A model generated the notes under the pieces. That model was given only the letters and a program-made list of their open reading frames with translations. It was not told the DNA's origin and did not search any database. A stretch of DNA of 64,000 bases from Scylla paramamosain (taxonomy: Eukaryota > Arthropoda > Malacostraca > Decapoda > Portunidae): assembly GCF_035594125.1 (NCBI RefSeq), contig NW_026973748.1, positions 248,001-312,000 on the forward strand, in the 5' to 3' direction. Numbering within the stretch: position 1 is the stretch's first letter; each line of letters opens with the position of its first letter. Of the stretch, positions 1 through 12,473 are shown piece by piece. The position numbers were made by a program, and so were the translations under genes.

Positions 1-1390
1 TCAATTAAGAGTGTTATTCATGAGTTTCAGCATTTTGGTATCTAGGAACCTTCTCCATATACAGGAGTTTTTGTGTTTTTAGCCTTTTGGTTCTTTTGAA
101 CTATAAAAACTCATTATACACATTTCTTGGAAAGTCCTTTTGTTTTTTAATATAGAGTGCTTTGCATTAATTTTCGCGTTTTTTTTAGGTAACAAGCTCA
201 AAAACAGAAAAAATATACCTTTCTGGTAATGTTTTTCTATTTCTTTATATTGGTAGGTTTGCATCCGTTTTAGCGTTTTTCTACGTAAAAGAAAGAAAAA
301 ACACGTTTTCAGTAATTTTGTTTTGGATTCTCATATAGAATGAGTTCCTTATTATTTATCGTTTTAGTGCCTAACATGCTGAAAAACACTCAAAAAACAG
401 ATTTCTGGTAAGATCGTTTAATTTCCTCATATAGGAGTCTTTGGATGCACTTTAGGGTTTGGTACATACTCGTAACAGTCCGAAAAAAAAGCTAAAATTT
501 ACTTTTTTGATAATTTTTTTTTTTAACATATAATTGTCCTGAATTTTCCCAGAAATTTTGGCATCTCGGTACCTATGAAGATGAATAACAAAAAAAAAAA
601 ATCCTATTTTTTTTATTTTCTTTCTTTTTTTCTAAAAAAAGAGAGTTATTTGTGGGTTTTAGCTTTTTTGTACTTAAGGAACTTAAAGACACTTATAATA
701 CACATTTCTCAAAATGGCCTTTCGTTTCTTATGTTTCTTATGTTTCTTATGTTTACATAAGGTTTTTTTCCATGTATTTAAGCGTTTTTATAGATAACAT
801 GATCAAAAACACTCAAAATATATGTTTTGGTAATTTTATTCTCTTTCTCCATAAAAGGTGTTTTGCATGCGTTTTAGCGTTTTCGTATGTAATGAGCTCA
901 AAAACACTTAAAGGCAAGTTCTTGGTAAAAGTTGTTATTATTCCCATGTCATGTGATTCCCTTGCTTTTTAGTGCTTTATTGCCTAACACGCTCAATAAC
1001 ATTCAAAAGACACTTTTCTGGTAATATCATTTTATTCCCACATAAAGATAGTTTTGCATGGAATTTGGGGTTTTGCTAACTAAGAATGTGAAAAAAAAAC
1101 TCAAAACACAGGGTTTAGTAAGGTTGTTCTATTTCTTAATTAAAAGTGTTATTCATGAGTTTCAGCATTTTGGTATGTAAGAAACTTTTCTAATACACAC
1201 ATTTGGTAAGGTATTTCTGTTTGAAAATTAAAAGTGTTATTGATGAGTTTCATCTTTTTGGTATGTAAGAACTTCTTTATGTACACGAGTTTTTGAGCTT
1301 TTTACCTTGTGGTTCTTCTCAAACTATAAAACACTCATACACGTTTCTCGTAATGTCCTCTTCTTTGCCAATATAGAGTGCTTTCCATCC
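1..1390 (+). repeat. Segmental duplication A, copy 1
   Basis: Nearly identical to 42,703-44,085 (offset about 42,702 at the start, 42,699 at the end). Both share rare features: three tandem copies of tttcttatg near 725-755 and the half-duplicated m5 near 1,111-1,275. Similarity breaks around 1,386, where this copy reads ccatccattttcgcg and the other reads ccattcatttttgca. The left end lies outside the window. Contains one A-tract at 590. Confidence 0.85.
1103..1290 (+). repeat. HOR variant with half of m5 duplicated in tandem
   Basis: The first part of m5 (gtgttattcatgagtttcag plus about 60 bases) occurs twice in a row, at about 1,111-1,190 and 1,198-1,275, separated by a short acacacattt stretch. 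The same variant is at about 24,055-24,215, 43,805-43,975 and 61,835-61,995, which makes it a lineage marker for HOR copies. Other periods have a single m5. Confidence 0.75.
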
Positions 1391-4300
1391 ATTTTCGCGT
1401 TTTTTGTAGGTAACAATTTCAAAAACACAAATAATATACCATTTTGTTAATGTTATTCTATTTCTTCATTTTGGTTGTTTTGCATCCATTTTAGCGTTTT
1501 CTACATAAAACACCGAAAAGACACGTTTTCAGTAATTTTGTTTTAGATTCTCATATAGATTGACTTCCTTGGGTTTTATCATGTTGGTTCCTAACATGCT
1601 GAAAAACACTCATAAGACAGTTTTCTGGCAAAGACGTTTAATTTCCCCATATAGGTGGCTTTGCATACACTTTAGGGGTTTGGTACATAACAGTCCGAAA
1701 AAAAAGCTAAATTTAACTTTTTTGATAATGTCCTTATTTCATATAATTTCCTGAAAATTTTCCGAATTTTGGCACCTCGTTACCTGTGAAGATGAATAAG
1801 AATGAAAAAAAAATATTGTATTTTTTTTTCTCAATAAAGAGTGTAATTTGTGGCTTTTAGCTTTTTCGTACTTAATGAATTTAAAAGCACTCATAATACA
1901 CGTTTCTCGTCATGTCCTTTCATTTCCCAAAAATGGGGTTCTTTGCATGTATTTAAGCGTTTTTATTGGTAACATGATCAAAAACACTCAAAATACATGT
2001 TTTTCGTAATGTTATTCTGTTTCACTATTTTTGAATGCATTTTAGCGTTTTGGTATATAACGAGCTCAAATACACTTAAAGGCAAGTTCTTGTTAAAAAT
2101 TGGTTTTATTCCAGTGTAATGTGATTGCCCTGCTTTTTAGTGCTTTATTGCCTAACACGCTCAAAAACACTCAAAAGATATTTTTCTGGTAATGTCATTT
2201 TTTTCCCACATAAAGCTGGTTTCGCATGTAATTTAGTGTTTTGGTAACTAAGGATGTGAAAAGCACTCAAAATACACGCATTAAGTAAGATGGTTTTGTT
2301 TCTCAATTAAGAGTGTTGTTCCAGAGTTTCAGCATTTTGGAATGTAAGAAACTTATCTATATACACAAGTTTTTGCGTTTTTTGCCTTGTAGTTCTTGTG
2401 AAACTATAAAACACTCATTATATACGTTCCTCGTAATGTCTTTTTGCTTCCCAATATAGAGTGCTTTCCATCCATTTTCGTGTTTTTTTGTAGGTAACAA
2501 TTTCAAAAATGCTCAAAATATACCTTTTTGGTAATGTTATTTCATTTCTTCATATTGGTTGGTTTGCATCCGTTTTAGCGTTTTTCTGCGTAAAACACCG
2601 ATAAGACACGTTTTTAGTAATTTTGTTTTGGATTCCCATATAGATTGACTTCCATGTTATTTATCGTGTTGGTTCCTAACATGCTGAAAAACACTCATAA
2701 GACCGTTTTCTGGCAAAGACATTTAATTTCCCCATATATGTGGCTTTGCATGCACTTTACGGGTTTGGTACATAGCAGTCCGATAAAAGCTAAATTTAAC
2801 TTTTTGGATAATGTTTTTATTTCACATAACTTCCTGAATTTTGCCCGAATTTTGGCATCTCGGTACCTGTGAAGATGAATAAGAAAGAAAAAAAATATTG
2901 TATTTTTTTTTTATTTATTTATTGTTTCTCAATAAAGAGTGTTATTTGTGGCTTTTAGCTTTATGGTAATTAATGAACTTAAAAACACTCATAATACACG
3001 TTTCTCGTAATCTCCTTTCGTTTCCCAAAAATAGTGTTCCTTGCATGTGTTTTAGCGTTTTTATTGGCAACATGATCAAAAACACTCAAAATACATGTTT
3101 TTGGTAAAGTTATTCTGTTTCACCATAAAGAGTGTTTTCAATGCGTTTTAGTGTTTTGGTGTATATGGAGCTCAAAAACACTTAAAGGCAAGTTCTTGGT
3201 AAAAATTCGTTTTCCTCCAATGTAATGTGATATCCCTCTTTTTTAGTGCTTTATTGCCTATCACGTTCAAAAACACTCAAAAGACACTTTTCTGGCAAAA
3301 TCATTTTTTTTATCCCACAAGTCTATTTTTGCATGCAATTTGGGGTTTTGGTAACTAAGAATGTGAAAAGCACTCAAAATACACGCATTTATTAAGGTTT
3401 TTCTGTTTCTCAATTAGGAGTGTTATACATGAGTTTTAGCATTTTTGTATCTAGGAAACCTCTCCATATACACGAGATTTTGCGTTTTTTCCCTTGAGGT
3501 TCTTTTAAACTATAAAACACTCATGATACACTTTTCTTGCAATGTCCTTTTGTTTCCCAATATAGGGTGCTTTACATCAATTTTCGCGTTTTTTTTTTTT
3601 GTAGGTAACAAGCTGAAAAACACTCAAAATATATCTTTTTAGTAACATTTTTCTTATTCTTGATATTGGTTGCTTTGCATCCGTTTTAGCGATTTTCTAC
3701 GTAAAACACTGAGAAGACACGTTTTCAGTAACTTTGTTTTGGACTCCCATATAGAGAGAGTTCCATATTATTTATCATTTTGGTGCCTAACATGCTAAAA
3801 AACACTCAAAACACAGATTTCTGGTAAAGTCGTTTAATTTCCTCATGTAGGAGGCTTTACATGCACTTTAGGGTTTGGTACATAACAGTCCGAAAAAAAA
3901 AACCGAAATTAACTTTTTTGATAATATTTTTTTATTATATGATTGCCCTGAATTTTCCCAGAATTTTGGCATATCGGTACCTATGAATATGAATAAGAAA
4001 AAAAAATTCCTATTTTTTTTATTTTTTTTTGTTTTTTATTTTCTAAATAAAGAGTGTTATTTGTGGGTTTTAGCTTTTTGGTACTTAAGGAACTTAAAAA
4101 ACACTCATAATACACGTTTCTCGTAATGTCCTTTTGTTTCCCAAACATAATGTTCTTTCCATGTATTTAAGCGTTTTTATAGATAACATGATCAAAAACA
4201 CTCAAAATACATGTTTTTGGTAATGTTATTCTGTTTCTCCATAAAGTTTGTTTTGCATGCGTTTTAGCGGTCTGGTATTTAAGCAGCTCAAAAACACTTA

Positions 4301-4675
4301 AAGGCAAGTTTTTGGTATAAATTAGTGTTATTCCAATGTAATATGTTTGCCCTGCTTTTTAGTACTTTGCATTTTGGATACCAAAATTGCCTATCACGCC
4401 GAAAAAAAACACTTAAAAAACCCTTTTCTGGTAATGAAATTTTTTTCTCACATAAAGGTTATTTCGCATGCAATTTGGGGTTTTGGTAACTGAGAATGTG
4501 AAAAGCACTCAAAATACACGCATTTAGTAAGGTTGTTCTGTTTCTCAGTTAAGAGTGTTATTCATGAGTTTCAGCATTTTGGTATCTAGGAACCTTCTCC
4601 ATATACACGAGTTTTTGTGTTTTTTTGCCTTTTGGTTCTTTTGAACTATAAAAAAAAAAAAACTCATAATACACA
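1391..4675 (+). repeat. HOR block, about three periods
   Basis: Ordinary HORs with A-tracts near 1,804, 2,885 and 3,998. The part from about 2,640 to 4,620 is a close relative of 40,855-42,780. The part around 1,440-2,340 resembles 35,700-36,600, including the motif gattgacttccttgggtttt in m8. No gene is seen; the short open frames here are satellite translation. Confidence 0.8.
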
Positions 4676-5045
4676 TTTGCCAAAAACGTGTATTTTGAAT
4701 GTTTTTCAGCTTATTTCGTACCAATACGCAAAAAATCATCCATTTCACCCTTTATAAGGTAAGGACACAACATTCCCAGAAAAAATGTTATTTCGGGGCT
4801 TTTCAACGTTAGCACCAAAACTCTAAAGAGCATGGAAGACACTCTATATAAAAATCAAAACAACATTATCAAAATGGTGTCTTTTGAGTGTTTTTGAGCT
4901 TCTTACGTTCCAAAATGCTAAAACGCGTGCACAATAGCCTTTATCGGGAGACATTACCAAAAACGTATGATTTAAGCGTTTTCCAGCTTTTTAGAAACCA
5001 AAACGCCTAAATGAATGTGCTAATCACGTGATTCAGTATTTTATT
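4676..5045 (-). repeat. Inverted block of divergent monomers
   Basis: From about 4,676 the monomers run in the opposite direction: the box appears as gaatgtttttcagctt and gagtgtttttgagctt, and the strand becomes A-rich. About four monomers are present and they match the HOR members poorly, so this is an old or non-HOR variant. Orientation flips back near 5,045 at gaagctcaaaaacacttata. Unlike the 482-bp cassette described at other sites, I see this block only once. Confidence 0.7.
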
Positions 5046-5193
5046 ACAAAAGAAGCTCAAAAACACTTATAATATACGTTTTTGGTAATGTTGTTCTGTT
5101 TTTTTTATATTCTGTATAGATTGTTGTACCTAACATGAGGAAAAATCCCATTTGTTTGGTTAATTTGTGTGCCTTTTGGCGATCTTTTTTTTT
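5046..5193 (+). repeat. Divergent forward satellite between inversion and block C
   Basis: One recognisable monomer start (acacttataatatacg) is followed by about 100 bases, including tgttgtacctaacatgagg, that match the HOR only loosely. The block joins C at ggttcttttaaaactataaa (5,194). No gene seen. Confidence 0.55.
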
Positions 5194-7166
5194 GGTTCTT
5201 TTAAAACTATAAAACACTCATTATACACGTTTCTCGTAATGTCCTTTTGTTTCCTAATATAGAGTGCTTTATATCTATTTTTGCATTTTTTTGTAGGTAA
5301 GAAGCTCAAAAATACTCAAAATATATCTTTTTGGTAATGTTATTCTATTTCTTCATAAAGGTTGGTTTGCATCCGCTTTAGCGTTTTTCTACGAAAAACA
5401 CTGAAAAGACACGTTTTCAGTAATTTTCTTTTGGATTCACATATTGACTGACTTCCATATTATTTATCGTTTTAGTGCCTAACATGCTGAAAAACACTGA
5501 AAAGACAGGTTTCTGGTAAAGTCGTTTAACTTCCCTATATAGGTGGCTTTGGATGCACTTTAGGGTTTGGTACATAACAATCCGAAAAAAAAAGCTATAA
5601 ATAACTCTTTTGGTAATGTTCTTTTTTCCACATAAATTCCCTGAAATTTGGCAGAATTTTGGCATCTCGGTACCTATAAGGATAAATAACAAAAAAAAAA
5701 AATAAATAAATAAATAAAAAATCCAATTTTTAAAATTTTTTGTTAATTATTTTTTTTATCTAAATAAAGAGTGTTATTTGTGGGTTTTAGCTTTTAGGTA
5801 CTGAAAAAAAATAAAAAAACACTCATAATACACGTTTCTCGTAATGTCCTTTCGTTTCCCAAGCATAAAGTTCTTTGCATGTATTTAAGCGTTTTTATAG
5901 ATATCATGATCAAAAACACTCAAAATACATGTATTTGGTAATATTATTCTGTTTCTTTATAAAATGTATTTTGCATGCATTTTAGCGTTTTGGTATGTAA
6001 GGCGCTCAAAAACAAAGGCAAGTTCTTGGTAAAATTTGGTTTTATTCACATGTAATGTGATTGACCTTCCTTTTAGTGCTTTATTGCGTAACACGTTCAA
6101 AAACACTCAAAAGACATGCAAGGCCTCGCATATGAGGAAATTAAAGACCTTACCAGAAATCTGTCTTTTGAGTGTTTTTCAGCATGTTAGGCACCAAAAC
6201 GATAAATAATAAAGAACTCACTCTATGTGGGAATCCAAAAGAAAATTACTGAAAACCTGTCTTCTCAGTGTTTTACGTAGAAAAACGCTAAAACTGATGC
6301 AAACCAACCCATATAGAGAAGCAGAAAAACATTACCAAAAATGTATATTTTGAGTGTTTTTGAGCTTGTTACCTACAAAAAAATAAAACGCAAAAATTGA
6401 TACAAAGCACTCTATATTGGGAAACAAAGGGACATTGCAAGAAAAGTGTATAATGAATGTTTTATAGTTCAAAAAAACCACAAGGCAAAAAACGCAAAAA
6501 CTCGTGTATATGGAGAAGTTTTCTAGATACCAAAATGCAAAAACTCGTGAATAACACTCTTAATTGAGAAACAGAACAACCTTACTAAATGCGTGTCAAA
6601 AACACTAAAAGGCAAGTTCTTCTTAAAAGTTGGTTTTATTCCCATGTAATATGATTGCCCTGCTTTTAAGTGCTTTATTGCCTAACACGCTCAAAAACAC
6701 TCAAAGACACTTTTCTGGTAATATCATATTTTTCCCACATAAAGCTAGTTTCGCATGGAATTTGGGGTTTTGGTAACTAAGAATGTAAAAAAACACTCAA
6801 AATACATGCATTTAGTAAGGTTGTTCTGTTTCTTGATTAAGACTGTTATTCATGAGTTTCAGAATTTTGGTATCTTAGAATCTTCTCCATACAGTCGAGT
6901 TTTTGCGTTGTTTGCCTTCTGATTCTGGTGAAACTATAAAACACTCATTATATACGCTTCTCGTTATGTCCTTTTTTTTCCTTATATAGAGTGCTTTGCA
7001 TCCATTTTCGCGTTTTTTTTTATGTAACAAGCTCAAAAACACACAAAATATACTTTTTTTGATAATGTTATTCTATTTATTTATATTAGTTGGTTTGTAT
7101 CTGTTTTAGCGTTTTTCTACGTAAATCTTTTAAAACACACGTTTCCAGTAATTTTGTTTTAGATTT
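5194..7166 (+). repeat. Segmental duplication C, copy 1 (carries inverted cassette)
   Basis: Very close to 25,861-27,835 at an offset of about 20,668. Both begin at ggttcttttaaaactataaa, include the A-tract followed by aataaataaat, then the inverted cassette, then forward HOR from m3 on, and end in m8 after cagtaattttg(t/c)tttagattt. Beyond this point copy 1 continues in m8 while copy 2 jumps to m9. The start of a further copy is visible at 63,638-64,000. Confidence 0.85.
6115..6596 (-). repeat. Inverted 482-bp cassette, copy 1
   Basis: Part of m9, then m8, m7, m6 and m5, in reverse orientation. The left junction is in m4 (forward aaaagaca joins reversed catgcaaggcctcgc). The right junction joins reversed ctaaatgcgtgt to forward caaaaacactaaaaggcaag of m3. 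Forward HOR thus stops early in m4, an inverted half-period follows, and forward HOR restarts at m3. The same two junctions occur at 26,784-27,265, 29,442-32,905 (interrupted by the LINE) and 39,714-40,022. Confidence 0.88.
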
Positions 7167-7550
7167 CCATATAGAGTGACTTTCATATTATTTATCGTTT
7201 TGGTGCCTAACATGCTTTTTGGTGCCTTTTGCTTCCCAATATAGAGTGCTTTCCATCCATTTTCGCGTTTTTTGTAGGTAACAATTTCAAAAACACAAAT
7301 AATATACCATTTTGGTAATGTTATTCTATTTCTTCATTTTGGTTGTTTTGCATCCATTTTAGCGTTTTCTACATAAAACACCGAAAAGATACGTTTTCAG
7401 TAATTTGGTTTGGATTCTCATATAGATTGATTTCCTTGGGTTTTATCGTGTTGGTTCCTAACATGCTGAAAAACACTCATAAGACAGTTTTCTGGCAAAG
7501 ACGTTTAATTTCCCCATATAGGTGGCTTTGCATGCACTTTAGGGTTTGGT
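7167..7550 (+). repeat. HOR segment with an m8-to-m6 jump
   Basis: Near 7,216-7,231 the end of m8 (gcctaacatgctttttggtg) runs into the middle of m6 (cttcccaatatagagtgc), skipping m9 through m5. The same abnormal join is at about 40,642-40,660, so both descend from one event. The rest, to 7,550, is m6-m9 of the tgacttccttggg type. Confidence 0.7.
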
Positions 7551-10500
7551 AAATAACAGTCCGAAAAAAAAAGCTAAAATTAACTCTTTTTCATAATGTT
7601 CTTTTTTCACATAATTTCCCTGAATTTTGGCAGAATTTTAGCATGTCGGTACCTATGAAGATGAATAAAAAAAAATCCTATTTTTTTATTTTTTTATTTT
7701 TTTATTTTTTTCTCTATAAATAGTGTTATTTGTGGGTTTTAGCTTTTTGGTACTTAAAGAACTTAAAAACACTCATAATACACGTTTCTCGAAATGTCCT
7801 TTCGTTTCCCAAACATAAGATTCTTTGTATGTATTTAAGCGTTTTATAGGTAACATGATCAAAAACACTCAAAATACATGTTTTTGGTAATGTTATTCTG
7901 TTTCTAAATAAAGGGTGTTTTGCATGCGTTTTAGCGTTTTGGTATATAAGGAGCTCAAAAACACTTAGAAAAAACACTTGGTAAAAGTTGATTTTATTCC
8001 CATAAAACGTGATTGCCCTGATTTTTAGTGCTTTATCGCCTATCATGCAATCACACTTAAAAGACACTTTTCTGGTAATGTCATTTTTTTTTCCCACATA
8101 AAGCTACTTTCACATAAAATTTGGGGTTTTGGTAACTAAGAATGTAAAAAACACTCAAAATACACGCATTTGGTAAGGTTGTTCTGTTTCTCAATTAATA
8201 GTGTTATTCAGGAGTTTCACCATTTTGGTATCTAAGAAACTTCTCCATATATACGAGTTTTTGCGTTTTTTGCCTTGTGCTTCTTGAAAATCTATAAAAC
8301 ATTCATTATACACGTTTCTCGTAATGTCCTTTTGTTAACGAATATAGAGAGCTTTCCAACCATTTTCGCGTTTTTTTTTTTTTTTTTTTTTAAAAAGCTC
8401 AAAAATACTCAAAATATACCTTTTTGGTAAACTTATTCTATTTTTTCATGTTGGCTGGTTTGCATCCGTTTTAGCATTTTTCTACTTAAAACACGGAAAA
8501 GACACGTTTTCAGTAATTTGTTTTGGATTCCCAAATAGAATGAATTCCATATTTTTAATTGTTTTGGTGACTAACAAGCTGAAAAACACTAGAAACACAG
8601 GTTTCTCGTAAAGTCGTTTAATTTCCCCATATAGTTGGCTTTGCATGCAATTTAGGGTTTTGTGCATAACAGTCCGAAAAAAAAAGCTAAAATGAACTTT
8701 TTTGATAATGTTCTTTTTTCATATAATTTCCCTGAATTTTGCCAGAATTTTGTGATCTCGGTACCTATGAAGAAGAATAACAAAAAAAAAATCCTATTTA
8801 TTTATTTACTTTTTTCTTCTCTATAAATAGGTTTTAGCTTTTTGGTACTTATGGAACTTAAAAAGATTCATAATACACGTTTCTCCTAATGTCCTTTCGT
8901 TTCCCAGACATAGGGTTTTTTGCATTTACTAAAGCGTTATTAGAGGTAACATGATCAAAAACTCTCAAAATACATGTTTTTGGTAATGTTAATCTGTTTC
9001 TCCATAAAGGGTGTTTTGCATGCGTTTTAGCGTTTTGGTATATAAGGAGCTCAAAAACACTTAAATTCAAGTTCTTGGTAAAAGATAGTTTTATTCCCAT
9101 GTAATGTGATTGCCCTCCTTTTTAGTGCTTTATTGCCTAACACGCTCAAAAACACTCAAAAGACACTTTTCTGGTAATGTCATTTTTTTTACCACATAAA
9201 GCTAGTTTTGCATGCAATTTGAGGTTTTGGTAACTAAGAATGTGAAAAACAGTCAAAATACACGCATATCGTAAGGTTGTTCTGTATTCTCAATTAAGAG
9301 TGTTATTCCTCAGTTTCAGCATTTTGGTATCTAAGAAACTTATCCATATACACGAGTTTTTTCGTTTTTTGCCTTGTGGTTCTTGTGAAACTATAAAACA
9401 CTCATAATACAAGTTTCTCGGAATGTCCTTTTGTATCTCAATATAGAGTGCTTTCTATCCATTTTCGCATTTTTTGTAGATAAGAAACTCAAAAACACTG
9501 AAAATATACCTTTTTTTGGTAATGTTATTCTGTTTCTTCATATTCGTTGGTTTGCATCCGTTTTAGCGTTTTTCTACGTAAAACACTGAAAAGACACTTT
9601 TTCAGTAATTTTGTGATGGATTCCCATATTGAGTGACTTCCATATTATATATCGTTTTGGTGCCTAACATGCTGAAAAACACTCAAAAGACAGGTTTCTC
9701 GTAAAGTCGTTTAATTTCCTCATATAGGTGGCTTTGCATGCACTTTAGGGTTTGGTACATAACAGTCCGAAAAAAAAGCTGAAATTAACTATTTTTCATA
9801 ATGTTCTTTTTTCACATAATTTTCCTGAATTTTGCCAGAATTTTTGCATCTTGGTACCTATGAAGATGAATAACAAAAAAAAAAATAATAATAATAAATT
9901 CCTATCTTTTTATTCATTTATTTATTTTTTTTCTATAAACAGTGTTATTTATGGGTTATAGCTAAATGGAACTTAAAGAACTTAAAAATACTGGTAATAC
10001 ATGTTTCTCGAAATGCCCTTTAATTTCCCAAACATAAGGTTCTTTGCATGTATTTAAGAGTTTTTACAGGTAACATGATCAAAAACAATCAAAATACGTG
10101 TTTTTGGTAATGTTATTCTCTTTCTCCATAAAGGGTGTTTTACATTCGTTTTAGCGTTTTGGAATATAGGGAGCTCAAAAACACTTAAAAGCAAGTTGTT
10201 AGTAAAAGTTAGCTTTATTCCCATGTAATGTGATTGCCCTGCTTTTTAGTACTTTATTGCCTATCATGCTAAAAAAAAAAAAAATTTAAAAGACACTTTT
10301 CTGGTAGTCATTTTTTTTCCCACATATAGCTACTTTCTCATAAAATTTGGGGTTTTGGTAACTAAGAATGTGAAAAACACTCAAAATACACGCATTTAGT
10401 AAGGTTGTTCTGTTTCTCAATTTAGAGTGTTATTCAGGAGTTTCAGCATTTTGGTATCTAAGAAACTTCTCCATATATATGAGTTTTTGCGTTTTTTGCC

Positions 10501-10559
10501 TTGTGATTCTTGAGAATCTATAAAACACTCATTATACACGTTTCTCGTAATGTTTTTTT

Positions 10560-10592
10560 GTTAACCAGTAGAGAAAGAGAAAAAACCACAAA
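10560..10592 (+). repeat. HOR deletion junction m6 to m9
   Basis: m6 stops after tttttgttaaccagtagag and the sequence resumes in m9 (acaaaagacacgtttctcg), giving a 0.9-kb period (A-tracts 9,874 to 10,776). The matching junction in the duplicated copy is near 48,390-48,425. Confidence 0.65.
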
Positions 10593-12473
10593 AGACACGT
10601 TTCTCGTAAAGTCGTTTAATTTCCCCATATAGTTGGCTTTCCATGTACTTCATGGTTTGGTACATAACAGTCCGAAAAAAAAGCTAAAATTAACTTTTTC
10701 GATAATATTCTTTTTGCACATAATTTCCCTGAATTTTGCCAGAATTTTGGCATCTCAGTACCTATGAAGAGGAAGAAAAAAAAAAAAAAGAATCCTATTT
10801 TTTTATTATTTCTTTATTTTTTCTCTATAAAGAGGTTTTAGCTTTTTGGTACTTATGGAACTTAAAAACACATAATACACGTTTCTCATAATGTCCTTTC
10901 GTTTCCCAGACATAGGGTTCTTTGCATGTATTTAAGCGTTTTTAGAAATAACATGATCAAAAACACTCAAAATAAATGTTTTTGGTAATGTTAATCTGTT
11001 TCTCCGTAAAGGGTGTTTTGCATGTGTTTTAGCGTTTTGGTATATAAGGAGTTAAAAAACACTTAAAAGTTGGTTTTATTCCCATGTAATGTGATTACCC
11101 TCCTTTTTAGTGCTTTATTGCCTAACTCTCTCAAAAACCCTCAAAAGATACTTTTCTGGTAATGTCATTTTTTTTCCCACATAAAGCTAGTTTCGCATGC
11201 ATATTGGGGTTCTAATAACTAAGAATATGAAAAACACTCAAAATACACGCATTTAGTAATGTTATTCTGTTTTTTAATGAAGTGTTATTCAGGAGTTTCA
11301 GCATTTTGGTATCTAAGAAACTTCTTCATATACACTAGTTTTTGCGTTTTTTGCTTCGTGGTTCTTGTGAAACTATAAAATACTCATTATACACGTTTCT
11401 CGTAATGGATGCTTTGCATCCATTTTCACGTTTTTTTTTTTTTTTGGGGGGTCACAAGCTCAAAAATACTTAAAATATACCTTTTTGGTAATGTTATTCT
11501 ATTTCTTCACATTGGTCTGTTTGCATCCGTTTTAGCGTTTTTTTACGTAAAACACTGAAAAGACACGTTTTCAGTAATTTTGTTTTGGATTCCCATATAG
11601 AGTGACTGCCATATTATTTATCGTTTTGGTGCCTAATATGCTGAAAAACACTCAAAAGACAGTTTGTAAAGTCGTTTAATTTCCCCATATAGATGGCTTT
11701 GCATGCACTTTAGGGTTTGGTACATAACAGTCCGAAAAAAAAAGCTAAAATTAACTTTTTCGATAATGTTCTTTTATCCACATAATTTCCCTGAATTTTA
11801 ACAGAATTTTGGCATCTTGGTACCTCTGAAGATAAATAAAAAAAATAAAAAAATAATATTTTCTTTTATTTTATTTATTTATTTTTATTTATTGTTTTTT
11901 TTTTGTTTATTTCTTCATAAAGAGTGTTATTTGTGGGCTTTAGCTTTTTGGTATTTAAGTAACTTAAAAACACTTATAATACATGTTTCTCGTAATGTCC
12001 TTTCGTTTCCCAAACATAGGATTCTTTGCCTGTATTTAAGCGTTTTTATAGGTAACATGATCAAAAACACTCAAGATACATGTTTTTTGTAATGTTTTTG
12101 TTTTTCTCCATAAAGGATTTTTTGCATTCGTTTTACCGTTTTGGTATGTAATGAGCTCAAAAACATTTAACGGCAAGTTCTTGGTAAAAGTTTTTTTATT
12201 CACATGTAATGTGATTGCCCTTCTTTTAAGTACTTTATTGCCTAACACGCTCATAAACACTGAAAAAAAAATTTTCTGGCAATATAATTTTTTCCCCACA
12301 TAAACCTAGTTTCGCATGCAATTTCGTGTTTTGGTGACAAAGAATGTGAAAAACACACAAAATACACCCATTTGGTAAGATTGTTCCGTATCTCAATCAA
12401 GAGTGTTATTCTTGAGTTTCAGCATTTTGGTATCTAAGAAACTTTTGCCTTGTGGTTGTTGTGAAACTATAAA

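Noticed and set aside
4900..5045. Possible non-satellite insertion
   Set aside because: Initially looked unrelated, but in reverse complement it shows the box and the ttttagcgttttgg core, so it is divergent inverted satellite.
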